50,106 bases of DNA from Oscillospiraceae bacterium (GCA_015064855.1 SVRK01000012.1:1-50106); one strand, 5' to 3'. Positions 16,171 to 25,278 are shown, counted from the stretch's first letter. Notes: generated by a model not told the origin, from the sequence alone. Made by a program: numbers and translations.

Positions 16171-18699
16171 TTAGATTATATGTGAAATATCAATTCCGTA
16201 GCTCATTGCCAAAACCAAGGTTTCAACAGAAACTAAATATGCCTTTGGTGAAATGAGGTTCATATAATTGGAACGGAAAACTACTGTCTTATCAGCAAAT
16301 CCCATTGTTGGAGTACGACCATTGAGAGTTCTTGTTGACAAGTCAAGCATATATCCGTCATATGCGGTATAAACCTTATCGCCTGCATATACCTCAAGTT
16401 CCTTAAGGAATGGGAATACCATTGCGCTGGATTGGTAAACAATTCTTATATCGTTTGTTCTAACAGCATCAAATTCAATAGAAACGATAGGCTTCTTTGT
16501 AACAGTATCGTAAGATGTGCCATCTGCAACCTTAACGTACTTACCATCAACAAGCGCTTCAACATCAATATCCATAACGTGTTGGTCGTATTTGCCGCCT
16601 GTAATCGCATCATTGAAATAAAGAACTACCTTTGTAACGTCCTCTGTGTCCTTTAACTTAACTCCACAGTAAGTACCCTTTGCGAAGTCATTAGCAAACC
16701 AAGAGGATGAATCATCAGATACTTGACCATCAATTATAAAGTTAATATCGGAAACGTTAGAATAGTCAAATGAGGATGAGCAGTAAGCCTCACCATAGCA
16801 AGCCAAGTTACCTTGTGCTGTCGAAGACGCACGCCAGAAATCAAGATATCCGGATAAGAATATACATTGCTTACCATCTGAAATAGGTGCGCTTACCTCG
16901 GTTATTGTTGGTGCAACATTCTCGCCATCCAAGGTTGAAGATGTAAATGTAACCTTTACGCCCTCGATTACCTTGTCAATAGCTGTTTTGTCAAGTTGAT
17001 CATCTGTCAAAAGGTCAGAAACAGCAGTTGCTGTCTTATCCTCAGCAATCAATTCCCACTCGCCATTTACCTTTACGTAAACGTCATACACGTATTTTGA
17101 GCCAACTACGTCTGCGGGCATAGCGCCAAAGTTTAGTCTTAATTCTTTAATTCTAAAGGCTTCTGTAAAGTCAATCCAGTAGCTTTGATTTTCGTAATCA
17201 CTTGCTTGCCATCTTGTTGTTGCTTGCTTGTCATTACCAAGAAGTGGGTAGTAGCTTAATTCAGATGTTGTAGCACCTGCCATACCGCCAAGAGCAGCAT
17301 CAGAAACAACCTCTGCTCCTTCCGGAACGTCAAACTTAGGTCTGTTTACAGTCTTTGCACCCATAATTTCAACCTCTTGAATCAATGGAACGAGCCACCA
17401 GTCGTGAGTTGAAGCAAGTGCTTGTGTAATTTTTATCTTACCATTTGTTTTGTATTCGTCTAAATCAAACAAATATCTATCTCTGTTTGAACTGTGATAT
17501 ATCTTTTCACCCTGATCGTCAAGCTTACCTGTATCGATGAACTTTTCAGCTTGAACTATTGAAAATTCAGCACCGCCGAACTTTTCATTAATTGTAAATA
17601 CTAATGGAAGATCCGCTTTAGTTTCCTCGTCGTAATACGTGGTTCTGTAAGTAGGGATAGCTGCTTCTTCATCCTTAGCTACATTATAAGTCTTATTTTT
17701 GTAAACGATTGATGTTACATTGTTTGAGTCGTCATAATTGAATTTAATATCAGACGTTGCACCGCGCAAAGCATATGCACCGTATTCACTATACTCAATT
17801 CTTACATTCTTTGTTGTTGCATAGTTAGAATAAATCGGCTCACCGTTTTCATCAACGATAATATCTCCATCTTCGTTATATGCAGGGAGCACCTTGTCAA
17901 GCTTGATTGAAATCTTAGCTAAGTCTTCACCAAGAATTTGATAATCCTTGTCTTCGCCTTGGATAACGTATTCCATATCGTTGTTGTATGCGTGTCCGGC
18001 TTCAATCCACTTACCTTGAACAAGAACCTTAACTGTAAACTTAATATTGTTTCTTTGGTTTGTATATGTCAAAACCCTAGTATCACAAGCCTTACATCTA
18101 TAGTAATCTACAACTTGAGTGAAGGTTGCAGTGCTTACTACATCCTCTTCGAGCTCTTCTCTGCCACGATTATCCTTGTAATATTTTCCGCTATCTTCAT
18201 CAAAGTAAACTGTACGTTTATCGTCTTTTGTCGGATCAGGCTTGTATGTATACAACCAGAAAATACCATCTTTTTTATAAACCTCATAAATCTCACTGTT
18301 TGTAAGATATCCGTCGTCATGATTAGTAAATCCGCACTTGCCACAGAAGGCACCGTTTCTATCAGCATACTTGTGTGCGTAAATAACCACCTCATTGAAA
18401 GAATAGTAGTTATTGAACTTCATACCTGTATGTTGAAGAGTATCGTCAATACCCGGTGTATCAGGACGCTCAACAGAGCCCGGACGCCAGAACTGCCAAG
18501 AGCTGTAAAGCACGCCGTTGTTCAAGAAACGTGCGGAGCCGTCTTGGTTCCAAATACTAGTATGGTAAGTCTTACCATTAGGTGCAATGTTTACTCTTTC
18601 CTCTTCGGTTGGCAAGCCATCATCTGCGCTGATAGCCCAAGCGAAGCATGGAAGAACCATAAGCACGCACAAAAACATAGCTAAAATTCTTTTTTTCAT
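16171..18699 (-). CDS. secreted protein with three discoidin (F5/8 type C)-like domains
   Basis: The 842-residue protein starts with a signal peptide (residues 1 to about 25, cleaved near AISADDG). I see three F5/8C-like beta modules. The first spans about 45-240 and is split by an insert with CGKCG (Cys119, Cys122) and CKAC (Cys202, Cys205). The second spans about 480-600 (ATTRWQASDYENQSYWIDF). The third spans about 655-790 (INFIIDGQ, WFANDF, VTKVVLYFND, DIRIVYQSS). Such modules usually bind carbohydrates or cell surfaces; no catalytic domain or wall-anchor motif is visible. The start is the ATG at 18699 with AAGGAG upstream. An open extension to 18816 crosses the promoter and is rejected. 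Confidence 0.75.
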   Translation of the reverse strand: MKKRILAMFLCVLMVLPCFAWAISADDGLPTEEERVNIAPNGKTYHTSIWNQDGSARFLNNGVLYSSWQFWRPGSVERPDTPGIDDTLQHTGMKFNNYYSFNEVVIYAHKYADRNGAFCGKCGFTNHDDGYLTNSEIYEVYKKDGIFWLYTYKPDPTKDDKRTVYFDEDSGKYYKDNRGREELEEDVVSTATFTQVVDYYRCKACDTRVLTYTNQRNNIKFTVKVLVQGKWIEAGHAYNNDMEYVIQGEDKDYQILGEDLAKISIKLDKVLPAYNEDGDIIVDENGEPIYSNYATTKNVRIEYSEYGAYALRGATSDIKFNYDDSNNVTSIVYKNKTYNVAKDEEAAIPTYRTTYYDEETKADLPLVFTINEKFGGAEFSIVQAEKFIDTGKLDDQGEKIYHSSNRDRYLFDLDEYKTNGKIKITQALASTHDWWLVPLIQEVEIMGAKTVNRPKFDVPEGAEVVSDAALGGMAGATTSELSYYPLLGNDKQATTRWQASDYENQSYWIDFTEAFRIKELRLNFGAMPADVVGSKYVYDVYVKVNGEWELIAEDKTATAVSDLLTDDQLDKTAIDKVIEGVKVTFTSSTLDGENVAPTITEVSAPISDGKQCIFLSGYLDFWRASSTAQGNLACYGEAYCSSSFDYSNVSDINFIIDGQVSDDSSSWFANDFAKGTYCGVKLKDTEDVTKVVLYFNDAITGGKYDQHVMDIDVEALVDGKYVKVADGTSYDTVTKKPIVSIEFDAVRTNDIRIVYQSSAMVFPFLKELEVYAGDKVYTAYDGYMLDLSTRTLNGRTPTMGFADKTVVFRSNYMNLISPKAYLVSVETLVLAMSYGIDISHII

Positions 18700-18737
18700 A
18701 TGTACTCCTTGTACTTTATAATTTTTCTCTATTGTGT

Positions 18738-18766
18738 ATTTTAACATATTATGGCTATAAAAACAA
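18738..18766 (-). promoter_or_regulatory. promoter of the discoidin-domain gene
   Basis: On the minus strand TTGTTT (18761-18766), 17 bases, TAAAAT (18738-18743), about 40 bases before the ATG. Confidence 0.65.
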
Positions 18767-18791
18767 GTCTTTTTTGTAAATTTTTCATTAA

Positions 18792-18821
18792 TTGTATAAT
18801 TAATAATTTCGCGCATATAAT
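18792..18821 (+). promoter_or_regulatory. putative promoter of the structured RNA
   Basis: TATAAT at 18816-18821 is preceded at 18 bases by TTGTAT (18792-18797). The expected start point, seven bases after the -10 box, falls at 18828, the first base of the RNA's closing stem. Confidence 0.55.
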
Positions 18822-18827
18822 ATAAGT

Positions 18828-18906
18828 AAGGTCATTGTAACGTAGCGCTGACCCCGTGGGGCGCTAGAAATCCCTAAATCAAAGGGATTTTACAACGACC
18901 TTTTTC
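18828..18906 (+). ncRNA. candidate small structured RNA with a three-way junction
   Basis: The two ends pair over 13 bases with one mismatch (18828-18840 with 18890-18902). Inside are two hairpins with almost no linker. One is TAGCGC/GCGCTA (18843-18848 with 18861-18866), extended by CCC/GGG across a UGA bulge. The other is AAATCCCT/AGGGATTT (18868-18875 with 18883-18890). The right arm runs into TTTTTC, as an intrinsic terminator would. A promoter-like sequence is placed so that transcription begins at the stem base. It lies between ribF and the discoidin gene and opposite to both. It could instead be a small palindromic repeat element. I do not recognise it as a known RNA class. Confidence 0.5.
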
Positions 18907-19825
18907 ATTTAAAATATATTTTTGCTTTTTCGGCATCGGCAAAAATTTGATTTTTAAGCTCCTCCAAGCTTTCAAATTTTTGTTCATTTCTTAAAAATTT
19001 ATAGAAATTCACTCTCACATAAGAGCCGTACAAAACACCATCATATCCAATAATATGAGTTTCAACGTTTATTTCACTGTTAGTTTCAACACTTGGACGC
19101 ACACCAACATTAGAAATCGCAGGGTAAACATCCTCGCCTATCTCACATTCCGTTATATAGACGCCCTTGCAAGGGATAATTTTTTCTTGCGGAATTTCTT
19201 GGTTTATCGTTGGAAATCCTATCGTTCTTCCCAATTTCTTTCCTTCTTCAACCCTTGAATATATGCTATAACGAGTGCCTAAATCATATAGAGCTTCAAC
19301 ATTTCCATTTTCAACCAAGGAGCGTAAAAGCGTTGAGCTCACCGTTTGACCATTAATCTCAATTTTATCAGAAACCATGACACGTCCTCCGACCTTTTCC
19401 CAAAAAAGCGTGGAAAGAAGAGTGGCATCTCCACCTCTTTTATTACCGAATTTATAGTTGTATCCACAGGATGCCCCAACCGCTTTTAATTTGTCCATTA
19501 AAATCTTTTCAAAGAAATCGTTCGCACTCATATCCTTAACATCAAGGAAATTATCAACCGCCAAATAGTCGATGCCCACCTTTTGGAAAGCCTTAACCTT
19601 TTCTTCAAAAGTAAAAACGTTACCAATGCTTTTATCGAGGCTTGATTTTGGGCTTTGATAAAAGGTGTAAACCAGTGATTTTACCCCCTTTGCCTTTGCC
19701 ATATAAAACGCCTCACCCAAAACCCTTTGGTGTGCATAGTGGCAACCGTCAAACGTGCCGAGGGCAACTATTGTATTTTCATAAATATCAGTTTTCTGCA
19801 TCGTTTTCAAATCAAAAACTTCCAT
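18905..19825 (-). CDS. ribF: bifunctional riboflavin kinase/FAD synthetase
   Basis: The 306-residue protein has an N-terminal FAD synthetase (nucleotidyltransferase) domain with GTFDGCHYAHQ (23-33), matching the GxFDGxHxGH pattern with Tyr-Ala replacing the usual Leu-Gly. The C-terminal riboflavin kinase domain contains GKKLGRTIGFPTIN near 196-209. It makes FMN and FAD from riboflavin in the cytoplasm. Length is normal for the family (about 305-315). GGAGGG precedes the ATG. It appears to be a single gene here, without its frequent neighbour truB, and its stop lies three bases beyond the structured RNA candidate. Confidence 0.93.
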   Translation of the reverse strand: MEVFDLKTMQKTDIYENTIVALGTFDGCHYAHQRVLGEAFYMAKAKGVKSLVYTFYQSPKSSLDKSIGNVFTFEEKVKAFQKVGIDYLAVDNFLDVKDMSANDFFEKILMDKLKAVGASCGYNYKFGNKRGGDATLLSTLFWEKVGGRVMVSDKIEINGQTVSSTLLRSLVENGNVEALYDLGTRYSIYSRVEEGKKLGRTIGFPTINQEIPQEKIIPCKGVYITECEIGEDVYPAISNVGVRPSVETNSEINVETHIIGYDGVLYGSYVRVNFYKFLRNEQKFESLEELKNQIFADAEKAKIYFK

Positions 19826-19973
19826 TTTGCCCTCCTTTTTGCCTTTAGCAAATTTTACGTATTTATTATACTATATTTTTTACAAAAATCCAAGCAAATT
19901 TCTTACATTTTTAACACAAATGGATTTTTTTGTGCTATTATATATGTATATTTATTCGTTTGAAGGCGGTTAT

Positions 19974-21743
19974 ATGAAAAAGAAAAGTAAATTTTATCTT
20001 TTGAAAAGGTTTATTCCATACTATAAAAAATATAAATGGATACTATTTTTGGATCTTCTCTGTGCATCGCTCACGACTGTTTGTGAAATTGTTTTGCCGC
20101 TGATTGTTGGAAGCATAACATCATACGCTGAAGAAAACTTTGGCAAGTCAAGCTTCGCAGTTGAAGAGTTTGTTCAGCTTATTGTCGGCTGCGGTCTTCT
20201 TTACATAGTTTTAAGAATTATCGACACTTGTGCGAACTTTTATATGGCAACTGCCGGTCACATCATGGGCACAAAAATCGAAACCGATATGCGCCACGAC
20301 CTTTTCTCTCATTTAAACAAGCTGTCATTTTCTTACTATGATAACACAAAAATAGGTACTCTTATGTCGCGTATGACGTCAGACCTTTTTGATATTACCG
20401 AGTTTGCACATCACTGCCCCGAGGAATATTTTATTTCAACAATAAAATTGGTTTGTGCATTTATCATCCTTTGCACGATAAACGTTCCACTTACTCTTAT
20501 AATTTTTGTATCCGTTCCTTTGATTATTATATCGCTTGCAATCTTTAGAAAAAGAATGAAAAACGCATTCAAGGAATCACGCGAGCAAACAGGACTTATA
20601 AACTCTCAAATCGAAGACAGCCTTCTCGGCATTAGAGTTGTAAAATCCTTTGCAAACGAGGACGTCGAGCAAGAAAAATTTGACAACAGTAATAAAAAGC
20701 TCTTGAAAATCAAAAGCAAGGCATACCACGCAATGGGTGGCTTCCAATCAAGCACACGTCTTTTTGATGGAATAATGTATATTTTGGTTGTTACCGCCGG
20801 CGGTATTTTCCTTGCACACGGACAAATTTCCATTGCCGAATACTCAGTTTACCTACTCTTTGTTTCAACGCTTCTCACCTCAATTCGCAGAATCGTTGAA
20901 TTTTCCGAGCAATTCCAACGTGGAATTACAGGCATTGAGCGTTTTGTTGAGATTATGGACGTCGAGCCTGAGATTAAAGACTCAAAAGAAGCAAAAAAAC
21001 TTGAAAATGTCGAGGGCCGTGTCGATTTTCTCGGTGTCACTTTTAAATATACAGACGATGGCAAGGAGGTTCTTACCAACCTTAATTTAAGCGTCAACGC
21101 CGGAGAAAGCATAGCGCTTGTGGGTCCTAGCGGTGGCGGTAAAACAACTCTTTGCTCCTTGCTTCCTCGCTTTTATGAAATAAGCACAGGCGAGATAAAG
21201 ATTGACGATACAAGCATAAAGGATGTCACTCTAGAATCCTTGCGTGAAAACATTGGCGTTGTAGCGCAGGACGTATACCTTTTCTCAGGTAGCGTTAAGG
21301 AGAACATTGTTTACGGTAAGAAAAATGCAACAGATGAAGAAATTATAGAAGCTGCCAAGCTTGCCGGTGCACACGAATTTATACTCTCCTTGCCTAATGG
21401 ATACAACACCTACGTTGGTGAGCGCGGAGTTAAGCTCTCCGGTGGGCAAAAGCAAAGAATTTCCATTGCTCGTGTGTTCCTTAAAAATCCGCCTATCTTA
21501 ATTTTAGACGAAGCAACAAGTGCGCTTGATAATGAAAGCGAGCGACTTGTACAAGCTTCACTTGAAAAGCTAGCAAAGGGTAGGACAACCTTTACTATTG
21601 CTCACCGTTTAACAACCATAAAAAATGCTGACAGAATTTTAGTTTTAACCGAAAACGGCATTGAGGAAAGCGGTTCACACAAGGAATTAATAGAAAAGAA
21701 TGGCATTTACGCCGAGTTATACAAGCTATATTCCACAAACTAA
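19974..21743 (+). CDS. ABC exporter, fused membrane and ATPase domains
   Basis: This 589-residue half-transporter has six membrane segments (residues 15-310) and an ATPase domain with Walker A GPSGGGKTT near 382, signature KLSGGQKQR near 484, Walker B ILILDEATSALD near 505 and the H-loop AHRLTT near 540. Homodimers of this type export drugs, lipids or peptides; substrate is not evident. The ATG at 19974 follows AAGGCGG. An open extension upstream to 19827 overlaps AT-rich promoter DNA and is rejected. No second half-transporter is adjacent, which favours a homodimer. A terminator follows at 21752. Confidence 0.9.
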   Translation: MKKKSKFYLLKRFIPYYKKYKWILFLDLLCASLTTVCEIVLPLIVGSITSYAEENFGKSSFAVEEFVQLIVGCGLLYIVLRIIDTCANFYMATAGHIMGTKIETDMRHDLFSHLNKLSFSYYDNTKIGTLMSRMTSDLFDITEFAHHCPEEYFISTIKLVCAFIILCTINVPLTLIIFVSVPLIIISLAIFRKRMKNAFKESREQTGLINSQIEDSLLGIRVVKSFANEDVEQEKFDNSNKKLLKIKSKAYHAMGGFQSSTRLFDGIMYILVVTAGGIFLAHGQISIAEYSVYLLFVSTLLTSIRRIVEFSEQFQRGITGIERFVEIMDVEPEIKDSKEAKKLENVEGRVDFLGVTFKYTDDGKEVLTNLNLSVNAGESIALVGPSGGGKTTLCSLLPRFYEISTGEIKIDDTSIKDVTLESLRENIGVVAQDVYLFSGSVKENIVYGKKNATDEEIIEAAKLAGAHEFILSLPNGYNTYVGERGVKLSGGQKQRISIARVFLKNPPILILDEATSALDNESERLVQASLEKLAKGRTTFTIAHRLTTIKNADRILVLTENGIEESGSHKELIEKNGIYAELYKLYSTN

Positions 21744-21751
21744 AATAAAAA

Positions 21752-21777
21752 AGCAGATTCCCGAAAGGAAATCTGCT
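21752..21777. terminator. bidirectional terminator, ABC exporter and GIY-YIG gene
   Basis: AGCAGATT pairs with AATCTGCT, with an A run before and TTTTTTATTTTTT after. It separates two convergent genes. Confidence 0.85.
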
Positions 21778-21798
21778 TTTTTATTTTTTAAAATTGTT

Positions 21799-22050
21799 CT
21801 ACGCTTTTTGGTCCTTTTGCATCAAGTTTAATTTTTCACTTCTTGAGAGCTTTTTAATTTCTCGTTCTCTTTTTTGCGCCTCAACAGAGCTTTCAAATTT
21901 CTCAAAATATACAAGTTTAACAGGTAAGCGCGAGCGCGTGTATTTTGCGCCCTTGCCATCGTTGTGAGTTTTTATTCTCTTTTCAAGGTCGTTTGTCCAA
22001 CCGCAGTATAGCGTACCATCTGCGCACCTTAATATATATGTATAATTCAT
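21799..22050 (-). CDS. GIY-YIG nuclease superfamily protein (UPF0213/YhbQ-like)
   Basis: The 83-residue protein has the compact GIY-YIG fold: TYILRCADGTLYCGWTNDL carries the degenerate GIY/YIG strands and is followed by the expected Arg (KRIKTHN) and a Glu-containing helix (VEAQKREREIK). Members of this small family are widespread; nuclease activity is known or assumed for some, but the role is unclear. The ATG at 22050 lacks an adjacent ribosome site. The nearest AAGGAG (about 22086-22091) is separated from it by a stable hairpin. Confidence 0.85.
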   Translation of the reverse strand: MNYTYILRCADGTLYCGWTNDLEKRIKTHNDGKGAKYTRSRLPVKLVYFEKFESSVEAQKREREIKKLSRSEKLNLMQKDQKA

Positions 22051-22058
22051 ATCTAAAT

Positions 22059-22084
22059 ATGCCGTCTGTTTTTGCAGACGGCAT
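22059..22084. other. ten-base-pair hairpin between aspS and the GIY-YIG gene
   Basis: ATGCCGTCTG (22059-22068) pairs with CAGACGGCAT (22075-22084). On the minus strand it follows aspS but has no T tract. It lies between AAGGAG and the GIY-YIG ATG, so folding would bring that ribosome site nearer to the start. On the plus strand a T run follows, but no plus-strand gene ends there. Confidence 0.5.
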
Positions 22085-22093
22085 ACTCCTTTT

Positions 22094-23872
22094 TTATTCT
22101 TCTGAAATTATTGCAATTCCAAGCTCCTTTAGGTCGTCCGGATTTGCAAATGATGGGCATTTTGACATAATTTCCGATGCGTTTTGAGCCTTCGGAAATG
22201 CGATAACGTCGCGGATATCCTCAAGGCCGAGTAAAAGTGTAACAAGACGGTCAAGACCGAAAGCAAGTCCACCGTGAGGTGGTACACCATACTTAAACGC
22301 GTCGAGCAAGAAGCCAAACTTCTCTTGTGCGTCCTCTTGGGAAATTCCAAGCACGGAGAACATATGCTCCTGCATTTCTGTTGTGTTAATTCTTATTGAA
22401 CCGCCACCGAGCTCTGTGCCGTTTAATACAATATCATATGCGCGTGCTCTTACTCTGCCGGGGTCGCTATCAATATATTGATAATCCTCAACCATAGGAG
22501 CTGTGAATGGATGGTGCATAGCGTAAAATCTACCGTCCTCCTCACTATACTCAAAGAGTGGGAATTCAGTAACCCAAAGGAACTTAAAGTCGAATGGGTC
22601 GCAAAGTCCAAGGCGCTTTGCACATTCACAACGAAGCGCACCAAGGGTATCGAAAACAACCTTATTTTTATCAGCCACAACAAGAACGAGGTCTCCGTTT
22701 TGAACGCCAAGTCTTTCAACTATAGCATTGTTTTCAGCTTCTGTTAAGAATTTAGCGTAGGATGAGGAAATTTCACCATTATTATTTTTGAGCCAAGCAA
22801 GACCCTTTGCGTGGTAGTGCTTTGCCTTTTCTGTTAGCTGGTCAATCTCTTTTCTTGAGAATTTTGCACCGCCCTTAACGTTTATTGCTCTTACGGAGCC
22901 ACCGTTTTGAACTGCGCCCGAGAACACCTTGAACTCACTGTTCTCTACAATGTCGGAGATGTTTTGAAGCTCAAAGCCGAAGCGAATATCGGGCTTGTCA
23001 GAGCCATATCTTTCCATTGCCTCGTGCCAAGTCATACGAAGGAATGGAGTTTTTAGCTCCTTGCCCATAAAGTTTTTGAAGATATAAGCAAGGAAGCCCT
23101 CGTTGATTGTCATAATTTCCTCTTCATCTGTAAAGGAAATTTCCATATCTATTTGGGTAAATTCAGGCTGTCGGTCAGCACGTAAGTCCTCGTCGCGGAA
23201 GCAACGTGCGATTTGGATATAGCGGTCAAAGCCCGAGTACATAAGTAATTGCTTGTAAATTTGCGGAGATTGTGGGAGCGCATAGAAATTCCCCTTGTGA
23301 ACACGGCTTGGAACCAAATAGTCACGAGCTCCTTCAGGAGTTGGACGAATAAGGTTTGGTGTTTCAACATCAATAAATCCGTTTTCGTTAAAATAGTTTC
23401 TTGTAAGGTTTACTATTCTTGAACGCGCAATAATATTGCCCTGCATTGCCGGACGGCGAAGGTCTAAATATCTATGCTTCATACGAAGCTCAGCCTTTAC
23501 GTCGCCACCATCGGTAATTTCAAATGGTGGGGTTTGTGCCTTGTTTAAAATTTTAAACTCGTCAACAACAATTTCAATATCACCTGTTGGAATATTCTTA
23601 TTTATAGTTGCTCTTTCACGAACAACGCCCTTTGCCATAAGAACAAATTCAGCTCTTACAATAAAAGCCTTATCGAAAATAGATTTTTCTGTGTTCTCGT
23701 CAAATGCGAGCTGAACTATACCTGTTCTGTCGCGTAAATCGATAAAGATAAGAGAGCCAAGGTCTCTTTGCTTTTGAGCCCAACCAAGAACCGTTACTCT
23801 TTCACCGATATTAGCCTTCGTTAGAGTGCCACAATAGTGTGTGCGCTTATCATTCTTTTCAAAAACTTCCAT
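22094..23872 (-). CDS. aspS: aspartyl-tRNA synthetase
   Basis: This 592-residue class II synthetase of bacterial type has an N-terminal OB fold (VTVLGWAQKQRDLGSLIFIDLRDRTGIVQL), motif 2 (IARCFRDEDLRADRQPEFTQID), the inserted GAD domain (about 290-410) and motif 3 near the end (GLAFGLDRLVTLLLG). It charges tRNA-Asp. Length is standard for the bacterial form; whether it also charges tRNA-Asn depends on gatCAB elsewhere. It follows hisS by 10 bases with a GGAGG site, a common gene pair in Bacillota. Confidence 0.97.
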   Translation of the reverse strand: MEVFEKNDKRTHYCGTLTKANIGERVTVLGWAQKQRDLGSLIFIDLRDRTGIVQLAFDENTEKSIFDKAFIVRAEFVLMAKGVVRERATINKNIPTGDIEIVVDEFKILNKAQTPPFEITDGGDVKAELRMKHRYLDLRRPAMQGNIIARSRIVNLTRNYFNENGFIDVETPNLIRPTPEGARDYLVPSRVHKGNFYALPQSPQIYKQLLMYSGFDRYIQIARCFRDEDLRADRQPEFTQIDMEISFTDEEEIMTINEGFLAYIFKNFMGKELKTPFLRMTWHEAMERYGSDKPDIRFGFELQNISDIVENSEFKVFSGAVQNGGSVRAINVKGGAKFSRKEIDQLTEKAKHYHAKGLAWLKNNNGEISSSYAKFLTEAENNAIVERLGVQNGDLVLVVADKNKVVFDTLGALRCECAKRLGLCDPFDFKFLWVTEFPLFEYSEEDGRFYAMHHPFTAPMVEDYQYIDSDPGRVRARAYDIVLNGTELGGGSIRINTTEMQEHMFSVLGISQEDAQEKFGFLLDAFKYGVPPHGGLAFGLDRLVTLLLGLEDIRDVIAFPKAQNASEIMSKCPSFANPDDLKELGIAIISEE

Positions 23873-23882
23873 ATGTCCTCCA

Positions 23883-25145
23883 TTATTTGCCCAACATTAT
23901 TTGGCAAACGTTGTCTAAATCAATTTCCTCTTGACTGCTTTCTGCCATATTTTTAAGCTGTGCCTTGCCGCTTTCAAGCTCGGAGTCGCCAACAATCAAG
24001 GTATATTTTGCACCGATTTTATCAGCATATTTCATTTGTGCTTTCAAGCTCCTTGCGCTTATATCGCACTCGGCATAAACACCACTTGCGCGCAATGTGT
24101 TGACTGATTTAACGGCAAATTTTCTTGCTTCCTTACCCATAGGTGCAATATATAATATCGGTTGCGGCTCATCCACATTGTCAGAGCCCGATGCCTGCAT
24201 AGCCAAAATAATACGCGTAAGACCCATACCAAAGCCAATACCCGGAAGACTTGGGCCGCCAAGCTGCTCCATAAGTCCGTCGTAGCGTCCGCCACCGCAA
24301 ATTGTACTTTGTGCACCGATAGAGTCGCAGATGAATTCAAATACTGTTTTTGTGTAATAGTCAAGACCTCTTACAATTTTGGGGTCAACCGTATACTTAA
24401 TATCCTGTGCTTCAAGATATCCCTTCAAGTCCTCAAAGTGCTCGTGACACTCATCACAAAGATGGTCAATCGTCTTTGGCGCACCCTTTGCAATTTCAGA
24501 GCAAATTGGGCTCTTACAGTCAAGGACACGAAGCGGATTTGTCTTTAATCTTTCCTGACAGGTTGGGCAAAGCTCATCTTCGTGCTTTTTAAAATACTCA
24601 ACGAGTGCCTCGCGGTACATTGGACGGCACTTTGGACATCCGATTGAGTTGATGTGCAAGCTGACATTCTTAATTTCAAGTGCGTTAATCAAGCTGTTTG
24701 CAAGTGAAATAACAGTTGCATCAGCACTTGCATCCTGCGTGCCGAACATTTCCGTTCCAAATTGGAAAAACTCACGGCTACGTCCTGCCTGTGGCTTTTC
24801 GTAACGGAAGCAATTAATTATATAATAATATTTGAGTGGCATTGCATCGCCCGTTTTTCCATTTTCTATTATTGAACGAACAACGGAGGCTGTTCCCTCA
24901 GGGCGGAGAGCAAAGACTCTACCCTCTCTATCCTCAAATGTGTACATTTCCTTTTGAACAACGTCAGTAACCTCACCAACGCCTCTTTTGAAAAGTGTAA
25001 GCTCCTCAAACGTTGGGGTCCTAACCTCGCCAAAGCCATAAAGAGATGCGACCTCTCTTGCTTTATTCTCTATTTTTTGCCAAAGACGAGCCTCGCTCGG
25101 GAAAATATCCATCGTGCCTCTTGGCTTTTGAATTTTCGTTGCCAT
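23883..25145 (-). CDS. hisS: histidyl-tRNA synthetase
   Basis: The 420-residue class II enzyme shows motif 1 near 45-60, motif 2 (FRYEKPQAGRSREFFQFG, about 112-129) and the histidine-binding segments LDYYTKTVFEF and GGGRYDGL (about 262-290). A C-terminal anticodon-binding domain follows. It charges tRNA-His. Its own perfect promoter lies at 25200-25228 with a leader of about 48 bases, too short for a T-box. A GAGGT site precedes the ATG. It is the first gene of the hisS-aspS operon. Confidence 0.97.
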   Translation of the reverse strand: MATKIQKPRGTMDIFPSEARLWQKIENKAREVASLYGFGEVRTPTFEELTLFKRGVGEVTDVVQKEMYTFEDREGRVFALRPEGTASVVRSIIENGKTGDAMPLKYYYIINCFRYEKPQAGRSREFFQFGTEMFGTQDASADATVISLANSLINALEIKNVSLHINSIGCPKCRPMYREALVEYFKKHEDELCPTCQERLKTNPLRVLDCKSPICSEIAKGAPKTIDHLCDECHEHFEDLKGYLEAQDIKYTVDPKIVRGLDYYTKTVFEFICDSIGAQSTICGGGRYDGLMEQLGGPSLPGIGFGMGLTRIILAMQASGSDNVDEPQPILYIAPMGKEARKFAVKSVNTLRASGVYAECDISARSLKAQMKYADKIGAKYTLIVGDSELESGKAQLKNMAESSQEEIDLDNVCQIMLGK

Positions 25146-25199
25146 TTTAACCTCACAGTCTAGCTAAACGCGCATAAAATATAATAAGATTTACACTAT

Positions 25200-25228
25200 A
25201 TTATACCAATGTTTATCTCTTATGTCAA
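25200..25228 (-). promoter_or_regulatory. consensus promoter of hisS-aspS
   Basis: On the minus strand TTGACA (25223-25228), 17 bases, TATAAT (25200-25205). Both boxes are perfect. Confidence 0.88.
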
Positions 25229-25250
25229 TATTTTAAAGATAAGAAAATAA

Positions 25251-25278
25251 AAAATGTCGGTTTTCATGCCGACATTTT
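25251..25278 (-). terminator. terminator of spoVG
   Basis: AAAATGTCGG pairs with CCGACATTTT around an eight-base loop. On the minus strand the second arm runs into TTTTTTATTTTC. It lies just upstream of the hisS promoter and insulates it. Confidence 0.85.

Noticed and set aside
17938..18684. Plus-strand open frame of 248 codons inside the discoidin-domain gene
   Set aside because: It is antisense to a gene with signal peptide, promoter and clear domains, and has no ribosome site or recognisable product.
18828..18902. Hammerhead-type ribozyme in the structured RNA
   Set aside because: CTGA and GAAA are present with stems around them, but the invariant CUGANGA core and cleavage-site arrangement are not.
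25146..25199. T-box leader before hisS
   Set aside because: Only about 48 bases separate the predicted start point from the ATG, with no T-box sequence or antiterminator structure. The serS leader is also too short.
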